The notes beneath the pieces are model-generated. The model was not told where the DNA came from. It did not search any database and was given only the letters and a program-made list of their open reading frames with translations. A stretch of 64,000 nt of DNA. It comes from Bolinopsis microptera (taxonomy: Eukaryota > Ctenophora > Tentaculata > Lobata > Bolinopsidae). This document shows, in pieces, positions 1 to 10,249 of this stretch (positions are counted from its first letter, which is position 1; the number at the start of each line of letters is the position of its first letter). The stretch lies in NCBI RefSeq assembly GCF_026151205.1, contig NC_087077.1, positions 17,592,475-17,656,474 of the forward strand, given 5' to 3'. The position numbers were made by a program, and so were the translations under genes.

Positions 1-162
1 CTCCGTATAGCTCGGAGGGCCCGTAATTGGGCCCGAGTGCTATACGGAATTCCGCCTGCAAGGCGAGTAGGATATGTATTATATCCACCAGCGGGCGCTT
101 GTAATTGTATAAAAGTCAACTATAGACAAGCTCGCCACTATAAATTGTTGTATCCATGGAAT

Positions 163-292
163 TAAACAGGAATTAAACAAACAGGAATGAAACAAACAGG
201 AATTAAACAACAAACAAACAGGAATTAAACAAACAGGAATTAAACAAACAGGAATTAAACAAACAGGAATTAAACAAACAGGAATTAAACAT
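163..292. repeat. 15 bp minisatellite (CAGGAATTAAACAAA)n
   Basis: About eight near-perfect direct copies of a 14-15 bp unit CAGGAATTAAACAAA, with some spacer and one-base variants at the left. Antisense frames read as a monotonous LIPVC repeat, an artefact of the tandem unit and not a gene. Confidence 0.9.
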
Positions 293-1153
293 GAAATTAC
301 CAAAGAGAACACTAACGAACTCGTTTTGGCTATACATCAATTCATAAATACGTTCAGATATAAAACAAAAGCCGAATAAAAGTATGAAAATAGAATTTTA
401 AAATTTAACCGCGTTACAATATCACGAAGTGGAAATAAAATCAAATATAATAATTTAAATGCTAATAAAAATTCTGGATGTGTGCATAAAAGCAAGTCCA
501 AGGAGGTTAGACTTAGAAACTACGATAAGTTGATAGGACGATCAAGGAAATGAGTAGGGGACGTGAAGCGTCAAGCGAGGATTAGGACTTATTCTTAGGA
601 TTTCGAAGGTTTGAACTTCAAACCTTTTACTAATTGTATATAATTATATATCCACCAGCGTGCGCTTTTTAACACGTGACACTGACACACTGATACTATG
701 GTTACCAAATTCGTGGAGACGTTCAGACTAAAGTCTAAGCCGGTGATCTCTATTATAGTATCGATAATCGTTTTGTGTTTACCATTTCAGTTGTGTTTAC
801 CATTTTCATTTCACTAGTTCAGTCGATAAATCTTGAAATGTAGGCCGAAATTTTACGTGTTATTCTATTGTGTTCCCGAAAGATATTTTGCCCTGTTTTT
901 GTTTTGAAACTGCCATTTAAATTGATGTTATGAATTTGATCTTTAACTTTCATATTAAATGTCCATGATCAGACTGTGATCTCGAGCTCTCTGGGTTACT
1001 ACTTTTAAGTGTCCAGCCACTCAGTAGCTGCTACAGAAACTGTAGTAACTGGTTACCCGGGTAACCCTGGTTACCCAGGTAACTGACATGATAATGACAA
1101 CTAACTTGGCAGTAGAGGGCTCTGTGGCGACTGGTGGTGCTTGTTCTGGTTCC

Positions 1154-1390
1154 AGGGAGGGAGAGGGGAGAGAGGTAGAGAAGTATAGAGGAAGAGTAGG
1201 AGAGAAAGAGAGGGAGAGGAGGAGAGAGGGAGATAAAGAGAGAGGGATAGAGGGAGAGCGGGACGTAAGGAGGGTGGGAGAAGGAGAAAGGAAGATAGGG
1301 AGAGTGTGAGAGAGGGATAGAGGGATAGAGGGATAGAGGGAGAGAGGGAGAGAGGGAGAGAGGGAGAGAGGGAGAGAGGGAGGGAGGGCC
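1154..1390. repeat. Polypurine GA/GGGA microsatellite tract
   Basis: About 235 bases are almost entirely purine on the plus strand, ending in regular GAGGGAGA repeats. The open frames across it on both strands are low-complexity (Arg/Glu/Gly on one strand, Ser/Pro/Leu on the other) and are not genes. Just upstream (1047-1084) is a short nested palindrome around GGTTACC. Confidence 0.85.
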
Positions 1391-2029
1391 TATATTTTGA
1401 TCGTTTACATTAAAATATGTAGCTGAAACAATGAGCTGAAACATTATTTGATAGCAGCCGGTTTTTTCGTTCTATAGTCAGTCATTTTGGCCTGTTTTAC
1501 ATCTTAAACCAAAAGCAAAATGATTTTTTCGTAACTTTTCTGAAATCTTGTACATTAATTTGCTGTGATTGTTGCAAACTGAAGCTTCGTGATAAACGCC
1601 CGCTGATGGATATACATGATATCATTCCTCGCCTCGAGGGACGAGGGCGGAACTATCGTATTAAAAACATGTTGAAAGTAAAAGTGAAACTAAATTAAAA
1701 ACGGATCTCTTGAAGAAACTAAAGTAAAAACTAATATCTGTAAGAAAAAGCTCACGCTGGTGGATATAATCCACATCACCTCGACCCGCGGCCGGAAAAA
1801 TCGTATAGCACTCGGGCCCGATGGGCCCTCCGTGCTATACGAAAATATGTCCTCCTCGGGCTAGCGCCCTCGGGGACATATGCAATATTTTGTTCCGCCC
1901 GCGAGTCTCCGGTGATCACAATGCTGGCAAGCATTACCGTCGCCCTTATATTCACAATACTATTTACCCCCTATACTATTATATCCCCTTTATTGTTTTC
2001 CAGGCATTAAGACTTTTTCGAAAGTAGTT

Positions 2030-3180
2030 CAGCAGGTACATTTAAGTTCAAAACATTCTAATTCAATGTTAAAGATGACAGGAATAAGAAATAGTTATAT
2101 GGAGGTTTTTAAGAAATTTGCGCAAAATACGCGCCAGCATGTTATACGAAATTAGGTAAAAAACCCAAAATCGCCATATTCAGGTGCCTTAAAAACCATG
2201 TTAAAATTGAGTTAGAGATCTGAAACTTTGCAGGGCGTCTAGACCTTGTCCAAGTCGACAGTAAAAAAAATTTCATGTTTCAGGAGTATCGGGAAGTGGG
2301 TTTTCTGGAACCCCTGTTTTACAACAGATTGTCGTGAAGATATATAATAATATGTATAGACGCTTTTTGCAGTCAATTGTAGCCTACATTTAAGTGTCCG
2401 TAGATTCAAAAGTATAAAAGATACAGTCATTTCAAACCACAGGTTTTAAAGATAATCGTTTATACTTTACTTTACTTTATATTGAAAAATAATTTATCAT
2501 CATCATCATCACTTGATGACGTCATCAATTTAAGTGTTTTTAAAACTTGATTTTTGACAAAACAACAACTTTTCAAATCGATTTTACACCATTAAAGAGT
2601 AATTTTATTCAAAATCTGAGGACATTTTCATCTTAGATAATTGTTCAAGCATTCTAAAAATCTACCGGAAAAGTTTCCTACCTTACTCCTTCATAAAGAT
2701 ATTTGCTATTGAAGTTAGTGCTTTTTTGAAGAATAATTTTATAAAAACACAAAAGTTGTGAATCAGTATTCTCTGGTGTTGGGCTATCCCTTGGGTTGTG
2801 GAGCTCAATTTTGCTTCTTAAAGGTGTAAATTGTGTTATAGGCTAGTTTTAAAGTTAAAAATCGAAAAGTTGCACACGTGGGGACACGCCCAAATTGATT
2901 TAAAATAGCTAAAATCACTAAAAATTTTGATTTTCACGATTTTTATCAACTTTGGAGTCCCGTTGTGATCCAAGTTCTTTTTGAAATCTTCTGAAACATT
3001 GCATGCTTATCAAACTATATATTAAATACCACTATGCAAAAATTTACGGTGATTCAATATTGTATGCGCACGCAACGTCCGCTCAAAGTTTGCACGTGCG
3101 AAAGGTGAGAATTTTGCTCATTCGTGATTTCGAATATATTCTGCTTTCCACGATATTTAAATGGCATTATCTATGAATTT
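2030..3180. other. AT-rich stretch without recognised feature
   Basis: No open frame, RNA gene or clear repeat was recognised here. There is a short CAT trinucleotide run near 2500. Composition resembles intergenic or intronic DNA. Confidence 0.4.
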
Positions 3181-3900
3181 AATGCCAACTTGAATGAGTA
3201 AAAAGTGCCATATTCAGTCGGTTATCGACAGATATACCTAACTAAACACAAGGAAACGTTTTCAAAGGCAGAATTTCGAAATCGTCGAAATTACCTCCTT
3301 GTTAATGAAGTTTCGACTAGCTGTGTAAATTATCCTGACATTATAATCAAAAAGAGATGATATTTGACCAAAACCCATAATCATGGGTAGAGTGTACCGC
3401 TGCCAGTGTCTCTCTTTTCCAAACAAAAGGAAATGATATTAATTTGAGGAACAGTCCGCTAATGCAAATTGATACCGAGAATGAAATCGGTCGTGATTTT
3501 GAACAAATTCTGCTTTGCCACGACAGTTCAATGTCATTATATATGAATTTAATGACAACTTGAATGAGTATAAAGTGGCATATTCAGTCAGTGATCGACC
3601 GATATGCTTACCTAAACACAAGGAAATGTTTTTAAAGGAAAAATTTCGAAATCTTTGAAATCACCTCCTTATTAATATTAATGAAGTTATGAGTTTACAT
3701 TTCGGCTTTGTAAAGTACCCTGACATTATAATCAAAAATAGATGATATTTGGCCAAAACCCATAATCATGGGTAGAGTGGACCGCTGCCAGTGTCTCTCT
3801 TTCCCAAACAAAAGGCAATGATATCAATTTGAATGACCGTTATCAAATGCAAAATGTTACCGAGAATGAAATCGGTCGCTCGCTTTTCCCATTCATTTAC
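3180..3900. repeat. Tandemly duplicated repeat unit of about 365 bp
   Basis: The stretch from about 3188 (AACTTGAATGAGTAAAAAGTG) restarts at about 3551 with the same order of landmarks: the CATATTCAGTC block, the CACAAGGAAA block, the AAAGAGATGATATTT block, then CCCATAATCATGGGTAGAG. The copies differ by scattered substitutions. The same block in inverted orientation flanks the foldback elements at 9176-9315 and 35396-35540, so it belongs to one dispersed element family. Confidence 0.6.
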
Positions 3901-4112
3901 AATTGAAATAGATTACATGTTATAAATCGAAACTTATTACAATTCGTAAACCATAAATGAGTGGGAAAAGCGAGCGACCCGATTTCATTCTCGGTATCAT
4001 TTTGCATTTGATAACGGTCATTCAAATTGATATCATTGCCTTTTGTTTGGGAAAGAGAGACACTGGCAGCGGTCCACTCTACCCATGATTATGGGTTTTG
4101 GCCAAATATGTA
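3745..4112. mobile_element. Foldback MITE, long inverted arms
   Basis: The arm at about 3750-3893 is repeated almost exactly in reverse complement at about 3970-4110, leaving a spacer of about 75 bp. The outer ends carry the palindrome CCCATAATCATGGG plus TAGAGTGGACCG. Related shorter copies with more degenerate centres lie at 8897-9170 and 35126-35395. No coding capacity. The near identity of the arms implies a recent or gene-converted copy. Confidence 0.75.
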
Positions 4113-4852
4113 TATATATCTCCAGGCTATATTATTATATCGCCCGATGGTATAGCGGGCTACCGCTATATCAGCGGGCTGTGAGAGCGGGCCGGGATAT
4201 ATCATGTTTTCTAGTTCTAACTAGCGGGCTGCACGGTCCTGCTGGCGAAAATATAGCCCGCTGCGGTGGATATGATACTACGGCGTTTAAATTTGTCACT
4301 GTCAACAAAGTTCGAAAATTAACCAAATTTAATGACAAACCGTATCGCCCTTAACTTCCGTTCGTCGGTAGATTACCAATTGTGTCTCATTGTGGTCAAT
4401 CCATAATCGGCCCTTATATAATTTCGTGCATTTAGCATGCTTAAGAATCCTTAAGCAACCCTTTAGTTTTGTGTGTAAGTGATCGAAGGGTCAACTGTCA
4501 CTGATAATTTACATTTAAAAGACTCTTAAATTAAAGCGATCATCGACAGATTATTAACTCCCCACTTGTTTATCGCACGTTTCTAATAATATTAAACATA
4601 TGCCTGTTTGTTTTATGAATATGACTGCACCTCCTGCCTCAGATTTGCGATAAAAAAGAAGACTGTTTAGACGGTAGTGACGAGAGTTTCTGTTCAAACA
4701 ACGATCAGATAGAACAGAATAGTTTAATAAGGGACAATCCAGTTTTGCAATGCATAAACGATAACAGTCGTTCTGAAAATAGAACATGGTTTCGCGAGCA
4801 TGAGCAGGTAATAATGACAATGTTCTGTGAAAATAATTGCAGCAGTTATTTT

Positions 4853-5786
4853 CTTAGTTGTAGTGAACGTACGGAACGTTCACTAAAAATAGTTTGTGAA
4901 CGCGTTTGCTAAAAGATTTTAACGTTCGGAACATAAGGAACGTTAATTGCTATTATGAAATTAAAATGCCGGACATAGCCCAATTATCCGGCAAAGATGC
5001 TGACAGATTAACGAAATTCTCTAAGACGGCAGGTGGACGTTTTCCAGAAACGGCTGATCACTGAGCAATTCCCATGTACCCTAACAACTGATGGTTGGAA
5101 GGATCTATCCTCTCACCCTCTCGTTAACTTCATCCTCGTGCAAAAGCAGGACATTATTTTTCATGACGCGGTTAATGCTACAGGGGTTGAGAAAACTGCG
5201 AATGGTCAGTATGAGATTGTAAAAGCCAAAATTGAAGAAATTGGCGCCGACAGGATTTGCCACGTTGTAACAGACAATCCAAATGTCAATAAATCTCTAC
5301 GACGCTTAATCGAAGCTGATTATGAACACATCATAGGATCATGCTGTGTAACCCACCAGTTCGATCTACTTGCCGAGGATGTCGGGAAGTTGAGCTGGAC
5401 CAAGGAGACATTGTCGAATTGTAACAAAATAGTTACAAATGTGAAGAAACGTTTAGAACCCATTCTCATGTCAATTTGCTAAAACCAGGGGGAACTCGGT
5501 TTGCCACCCAGTTTACTATGTTAGAGAGACTGAAGGGTTCCAAGGATGTCTTGCCAACAAAAGGTGGCTCGAGCTCCATTCCCCCCTACATTCAGTAGGG
5601 TTTTGTGTTCACCCGCGGCTTATCAGGGATATGATCAGCACACGAATCAGGATGTCTGGAAGTTAAAAACTATCGGAAAAATTATCAAAATATTGACTAA
5701 CGTTCACTAACGTTCACAAACGTTCACTACAAAATGATTGGAACGTACGTTCAGTACGACTAAGTTCAGCGTTCACTACAACTAAG
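4853..5786 (+). mobile_element. hAT transposon, internally deleted, with 8 bp target duplication
   Basis: The ends are perfect 17 bp inverted repeats, CTTAGTTGTAGTGAACG and its complement, flanked by the direct repeat GTTATTTT at 4845-4852 and 5787-5794. An 8 bp duplication is the hAT signature. Subterminal GAACGT motifs recur at both ends. The element is 934 bp, far shorter than an autonomous hAT element. GPCR copies B (17612) and C (24451) carry the same site without the insertion, proving the boundaries. Confidence 0.95.
5033..5482 (+). pseudogene. hAT transposase fragment (DUF659-like)
   Basis: An open stretch of about 149 codons contains TLTTDGWKDLSSHPLVNFIL, the TDGW...N(F/Y) signature at the start of the DUF659/hAT transposase core, followed by the downstream VTDNPNVNKSLRRLIE (the D-N-x-N pattern) and GSCCVTHQFDLLAEDV (the C-x-H-x-L-NL-type pattern). 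A full hAT transposase is several hundred residues longer, with a BED finger before this part and a C-terminal dimerisation domain after it; both are missing. It lies wholly within the hAT element and is a remnant. Confidence 0.8.
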
Positions 5787-7575
5787 GTTATTTTACAAAA
5801 TCAGATCAATGGTATAAGTTTTGCAAGCTCCTAGGCAATAACCTTAATAATTTGTTTCATAGACCTGCACTATATTTTTGTCAACGCCCTGATGGTTCTA
5901 TGCCAGGCCTGGAATCAATTTGTGACATTAAAATAGACTGTACAAATGGTGAAGATGAAGTTGGATGTCCGGGCAGATTCTACTGCTATAACCACCTTGA
6001 AAATGTGTCCACAAGCGAAAGGGCAATGTCGGTTTCACTGGATAAGAAATGCGATCAAGTTAAAGATTGCCCAAATAATATGGATGAGTGTAATATTGAC
6101 TGTGATCTAGGCAACATAGCTTCTCCAAAATCCCTCATAAAATCGAATGCTCTCTCGTGTTTAAATCTCATCTTTGGATTAGCTGTTTTGATTCTGAATG
6201 TAAGGAACGGTTATAAAGCAATGAAACGCACAGCCACTAATGTTATTGCGAAAACTGATAGACTTCTTTGCATACAAATATTTGCATATGACTTTATGAT
6301 GGGAATTTATCTTTGCTTCATCGTGCTGGCATCCCTCGTTCTCCGATATACTGGAGGCTATTGTGTACGCTCTGACTGGTGGAGGTCGAGCGTTTACTGC
6401 GATATTTTGGGGGTGATCTTCTCTTTTGCAAGTCACGGATCTCTCTTGATAGTTTCTTTGATGAGTATTGTAAGGAGCATCCAGTGCACTGTATCATTTA
6501 TCAGGATTCCTTATAAAGCCATAATTTTAAGTTCCTGCATCATTTTCACCGTCAACTTGATTCATGTAATACTTCCAGTTGTAAAGCTTCCCCTAATTGA
6601 ACACATCTTCAAATCGAAAATCTTCATGGTGAACATTGCCGAAAATCCCTTATTGAGCTCCTTTGATGAACAGAACATAACAGATCTGCATAACAAATTC
6701 TTTCCAAACCGGACTACTGAGTACATTACAACGATGCTGGATGATTTGAAGCAAATAACAAATATGCCTGAGATCTTCGACTTCAGAATGATTGGGTATT
6801 ACGGGACCACGCCAATCTGCATAAGCAATATATTCAAGGATCAGGAATCTTACCGAGCTTTTAAAATAGGATATTGTACTGCCATATCTGTGCTGTTAGC
6901 TGTAGTTTCAGTATCATATATTTTAATAGTGGTGAAGCATAACAAGTCAGCAGCAATTGCAAACGACAACCAGGGAGATAATCAGCAAAACAACGACCTC
7001 CTTATCAAGGTCTGCTTGATGATCGGATCTCAACTGGTAAGCTGGGTGTCCCTAATAATAACCGCTAACTATTTCATCGGCACTGACGGAAGTTCTGTAC
7101 CAGAATATGTATTTGAAGTTTTCGCCCTGTTTGTGATGCCCATCAACAGTTTGCTTAAACCCAATATTTTACAGTGATATGTATAAAATTGTCAAGCAGA
7201 AAGGTTCATATATTATTAGTGCTATTGTTAATAGAATTAACAAAAGAGTTAATCCATCTGACCAAACAGCAGAGTATGAAATGAACAATATCAATCGGCC
7301 ATGAATTTAACAGACTGAGGAAAGCTGACGAATATCTCATACCATTAACATATTATATGAATAATATGGGTCAGAAGTATTGACACAAATATAGGTAAAA
7401 GCATTTTCCGCTATGACCGTAAAATGTAAAATAAACAAAATGTAACTTGTTTTTCTATCAATATTTACCTTGAATAACATCAGTAATCGTGTGCTATTCA
7501 TGCTGCTGATATTATACACTGTGGAGCCTTTTATCTGCTCAAGAGGGTTTATGCCAAGGATAAGCACATTGCAGT

Positions 7576-8895
7576 AAATTTAACAAAAAAAATAGAATAA
7601 AGAAAAAGAGAAAACAAATTTTACAACGTATTCAGTTTTGGGATATGATTAAGCTGCTGTATGTTAGTTTTTATGTTCGTTTTGTTAGTCAGCTGTTTTA
7701 TTAATTGTGTGTTATTCAATATTCATGTTGCTAATACTTTTATACTATTCAGCTGTTAAATTTTTGCTCATTTTATTTGCTTCAGAATAAAATTGAACAA
7801 AAAAATCAGAATAAAGAAAGAGAAAAAAAAATTGGCAACGTAATCAGTTTTGGGATATGATTAAGCTGCTGTATATTTGTTTTATGTTCCGTTTTGTTAG
7901 TCAGTTGTTTAATTAATTGTGTGTTATTCAATATTCATGCTGCTAATATTTATATACCTATTCAGCTGTTGAATTTTTGTTCTTTTTATTTGCTTAAGAG
8001 TAAAATTTAACAAAAAACAGAATAAAGAAAAAGAGAAAAAAATTTACAACATATTATTAATTAGTTTTGGGATATGATAAAACTGCTGTATATTAGTTTT
8101 TATGTTCCGTTTTGTTAGTCACTATTACTAGTCAGTTGTTTTATTAATTGTGTGTTGGATGAGCACATTGCAATAAATTTAACAAAAAAAATAGAATAAA
8201 GAAAGAGAGAAAACAAATTTGACAACGTATTCAGTTTTGGGATATGATAAATCATAAAGCTGCTGTATGTTAGTTTTTATGTTCGTTTTGTTAGTCAATT
8301 GTTTTTATTAATTGTGAGTTATTCAATATTCATGATGCTAATGTTTATATACTTTTCAGCTGGTAAATTTTGCTTTTTTTTATACTTGCTTAAGAATAAA
8401 ATTTAACAAAAATCAGAATAAAGCAAAGGAGAAAAAAAATTGACATTGACAACGTAATCAGTTTTGGGATATGATAAATCATAAAGCTGCTGTATATTAG
8501 TTTTTATGTTCCGTTTTGTTAGTCAGTTTTTTCATTAATTGCGTGAATATATGTTGTTCAATATTTATGTTGCTAATATTTATTAACCTGGGGACCCCAG
8601 GCTATTATATTTATGTTCATAATCCGAATGGAAATTTGGCGGAATGACAGGCTGAGCGCCGCCCAGTATATATTTATATACCATTCACCTGTTAAATTTT
8701 TGCTCTTTTTATTTTGTATTTGCTGGAGAGTTATATAAAATTGAACAAAAAAAATCAGAAAAAAATTTGACAGCGTACTTAGAGTTAGTTTTTGGATATG
8801 ATTAGGTTATGATAAAACTGCTGTATAATTATATTATTTTAAGTTTTTATGTTCCGTTTTGTTGGTCAGTTGTTTTATTATTTTTGTGTTATTCA
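7576..8895. repeat. 212 bp AT-rich tandem array behind GPCR copy A
   Basis: About six degenerate copies of a unit of roughly 212 bp. Each contains an A-rich CAGAATAAAGAAA block, GTTTTGGGATATGATTAAG, CTGCTGTATATTAG, TTCCGTTTTGTTAGTCAG and GTGTGTTATTCAATATTCATG. The array begins about 270 bp after the receptor stop. Related arrays follow copies B and D at the same relative position. One copy is interrupted by the 95 bp repeat at 8585-8670. Confidence 0.85.
8585..8670 (+). repeat. Short interspersed repeat (CCTGGGGACCCCAGG family)
   Basis: A unit of about 90 bp starting CCTGGGGACCCCAGG, containing TTTATGTTCATAAT, and ending GGCTGAGCGCCGCCCAGTA. Other copies are at 13592-13678, 19745-19817 (3' truncated), 34573-34667 and, inverted, at 61757-61856. 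The ends TACCTGG/CCAGTA are weakly inverted, so it may be a very short MITE, but the family is unknown to me. Confidence 0.7.
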
Positions 8896-8896
8896 A

Positions 8897-9170
8897 TTTG
8901 ACCAAAACCCATAATCATGGGTAGAGTGGACCGTTGGCGTTTCCAGTGTCTCTCTTTTCCGAACAAAAGGAAATGATATTAATTTGAATAATCGTCTGCA
9001 AATGCAAATTGATACCGATAATCATGAAATCGGTCGCTCGCTTTTCCCATTCTGCATTCCACATTCATTCACGGCTTACGAATTGTAATACAGCTTATTG
9101 AATTTGGAAAAGAGAGACACTGGCAACAGTCCACTTTATATCTACCCATGATTATGGGTTTTGGTCAAAT
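8897..9170. mobile_element. Foldback MITE (CCCATAATCATGGG ends)
   Basis: Inverted ends ACCAAAACCCATAATCATGG at 8900 and its complement near 9145-9168 enclose the AGTGTCTCTCTTTTCC / GGAAAAGAGAGACACT inner arms. It corresponds base for base to 35126-35395 in the D unit, and is a diverged relative of the foldback at 3745-4112. Confidence 0.75.
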
Positions 9171-9325
9171 ATCATCTCTTTTTTATTATAAATATAATGT
9201 CAGGATAATTATAATTCACAAAGTCGAAATGTAAACTCATCACTTCATTAATATTAATATTAATAAGGAGGTAAAAGATTTCGAAATTTTACCTTTAGAA
9301 ACATTTCCTTGTGTAGGCATATCTG

Positions 9326-10233
9326 GGAGACCAAACCCACCAGTATCAGAACTAGGTTTTCCAACTGAGTGGGAATATTCAGACGATTGTGACTTTGCTG
9401 ACGAGGACATCGAGAAACTGAGAATTTTCCTTCCTACAGTGAAGGAGATTCTCAAAGACTGGAACCTCCAAGTAAATGAAAGTAAAACTGAATTCAGTAC
9501 CTTCTACCTAGCGAAAAAATCTGATAAAGATACAAACGGTCAGCCATTAGCTAATAACGAACCATGGCGAAGTAACAAGTCACTAGGTTCCTTACTCTGC
9601 ACTGAGAAGGACATTCAAAGAAGAAGAATCCTAGCTGAGATAGCTTTTAAGAACTTTGAATAAGTTTGGCTGTCTGGTAAGAAAATATCCCTTGAAAGAA
9701 AGCTGAGGTTATATGATGCTCAAGTTGTATCTGTATTGATTTACAACTCAAATAGTTGGAGTCCTAAGAAAGCAACCATATAGAAAATGGACACACTCCA
9801 TCGTAGACACCTCAGGTCCATTTTAAACATCAAATGGCCTAAAGGTATGATAAGCAACAAAGCATTGTATGAAAGGTGCAAAGTTGAAAAGTTATCCAAG
9901 CGTATTGAACACCAGCGGTGGAAGATGTTTGGACACATTCTCAGGAGTATGGAGCACACCCCAGCCCAAAACGGCTCTCTCATTTGCTATTGAATCAGAT
10001 AATTTATTCATTGGAAGATTGGGGAGACCTAGAATGAACTTGTTATCGGTTTTAAGAAGTGAAATAAATAATAGAAATTTGCAAATGGACAACCTGTATG
10101 AATTGAACGAAATTAGAGTTATAGCTGCATGCAACAGATGTTGGGAAAATCTTTTTCAAGGGTACAGTTTACCGCATTAAGGTATTTTTAAGAATCATTT
10201 TGGTCGGTAAGATCCTGTTTTATAATAATAATA
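9326..10233 (+). mobile_element. 5'-truncated non-LTR retrotransposon with 11 bp target duplication
   Basis: A LINE fragment bounded by the direct repeat AGGCATATCTG at 9315-9325 and 10234-10244, ending in a (TAA)n-like tail at 10220-10233, the usual result of target-primed reverse transcription. The collinear D unit has the uninterrupted site at 35537-35547. The coding strand holds the reverse transcriptase active-site region as DDCDFADED (about 9384-9410), then ILKDWNLQVNESKTEF, and after a stop the C-terminal segment HRRHLRSILNIKWPKGMISN and HQRWKMFGHILR. Stops at 9661 and 9781 and a frameshift near 9985 show it is dead. Confidence 0.92.
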
Positions 10234-10249
10234 AGGCATATCTGTTGAT

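Larger units (their letters stand above)
1..1870. repeat. Inverted-repeat element with hairpin ends, left end cut by window
   Basis: Bases 1-103 and 1744-1850 are inverted copies of one another. Each contains a GC-rich hairpin (about 1-50 and 1800-1842) built around GAGGGCCC...GGGCCC and flanked by CGTATAG/CTATACG, followed by a block ending CCACCAGCGGGCGCTT. Further partial copies of that block lie at 640-667 (direct) and 1594-1640 (inverted), so one terminal module has been reused at least four times. No transposase is visible, which suggests a non-autonomous DNA element or nested copies of one. The family cannot be named from the ends seen, and the true left boundary lies outside the window. 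Confidence 0.55.
4643..7304 (+). pseudogene. GRL101-like LDLa-module GPCR, copy A, exon 2 interrupted by hAT
   Basis: This is the main exon of a rhodopsin-class GPCR with extracellular LDL-receptor class A modules, the architecture of the Lymnaea GRL101 receptor; a cell-surface ligand-sensing role is inferred from the family. An intron acceptor precedes 4643. The first part (4643-4852) reads ICDKKEDCLDGSDE, the acidic calcium-binding half of an LDLa module. A hAT element splits the exon at 4853-5786. After it the frame continues through LDLa motifs CTNGEDEVGC and KDCPNNMDEC, then helices 1-7 (TM1 about 6165-6225, TM3 ending MSIVRS, TM5 about 6860-6945). An extra A near 7160 turns the conserved NPIFY of helix 7 into a frameshift and early stop at 7175-7177, where copy D reads through. 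The exon 1 seen in copies B and C (signal peptide, first LDLa) is absent upstream. Probably non-functional; the one-base change could be a sequencing error. Confidence 0.85.

Noticed and set aside
163-292. Possible CRISPR-like array because of regular spacing
   Set aside because: Units are directly adjacent with no unique spacers, and the DNA is animal; it is a plain minisatellite.
79-312. Repeated LIPVC peptide on the minus strand
   Set aside because: Produced by a 15 bp minisatellite; a 15 bp unit always keeps one frame open.
1031-1444. Ser/Pro/Leu-rich minus-strand open frame
   Set aside because: It is the complement of a GA microsatellite and has no other support.
6179-6436. Minus-strand open frame repeated in receptor copies A, C and D
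   Set aside because: It is antisense to the conserved helix 1-3 coding sequence; its conservation follows from the receptor frame.
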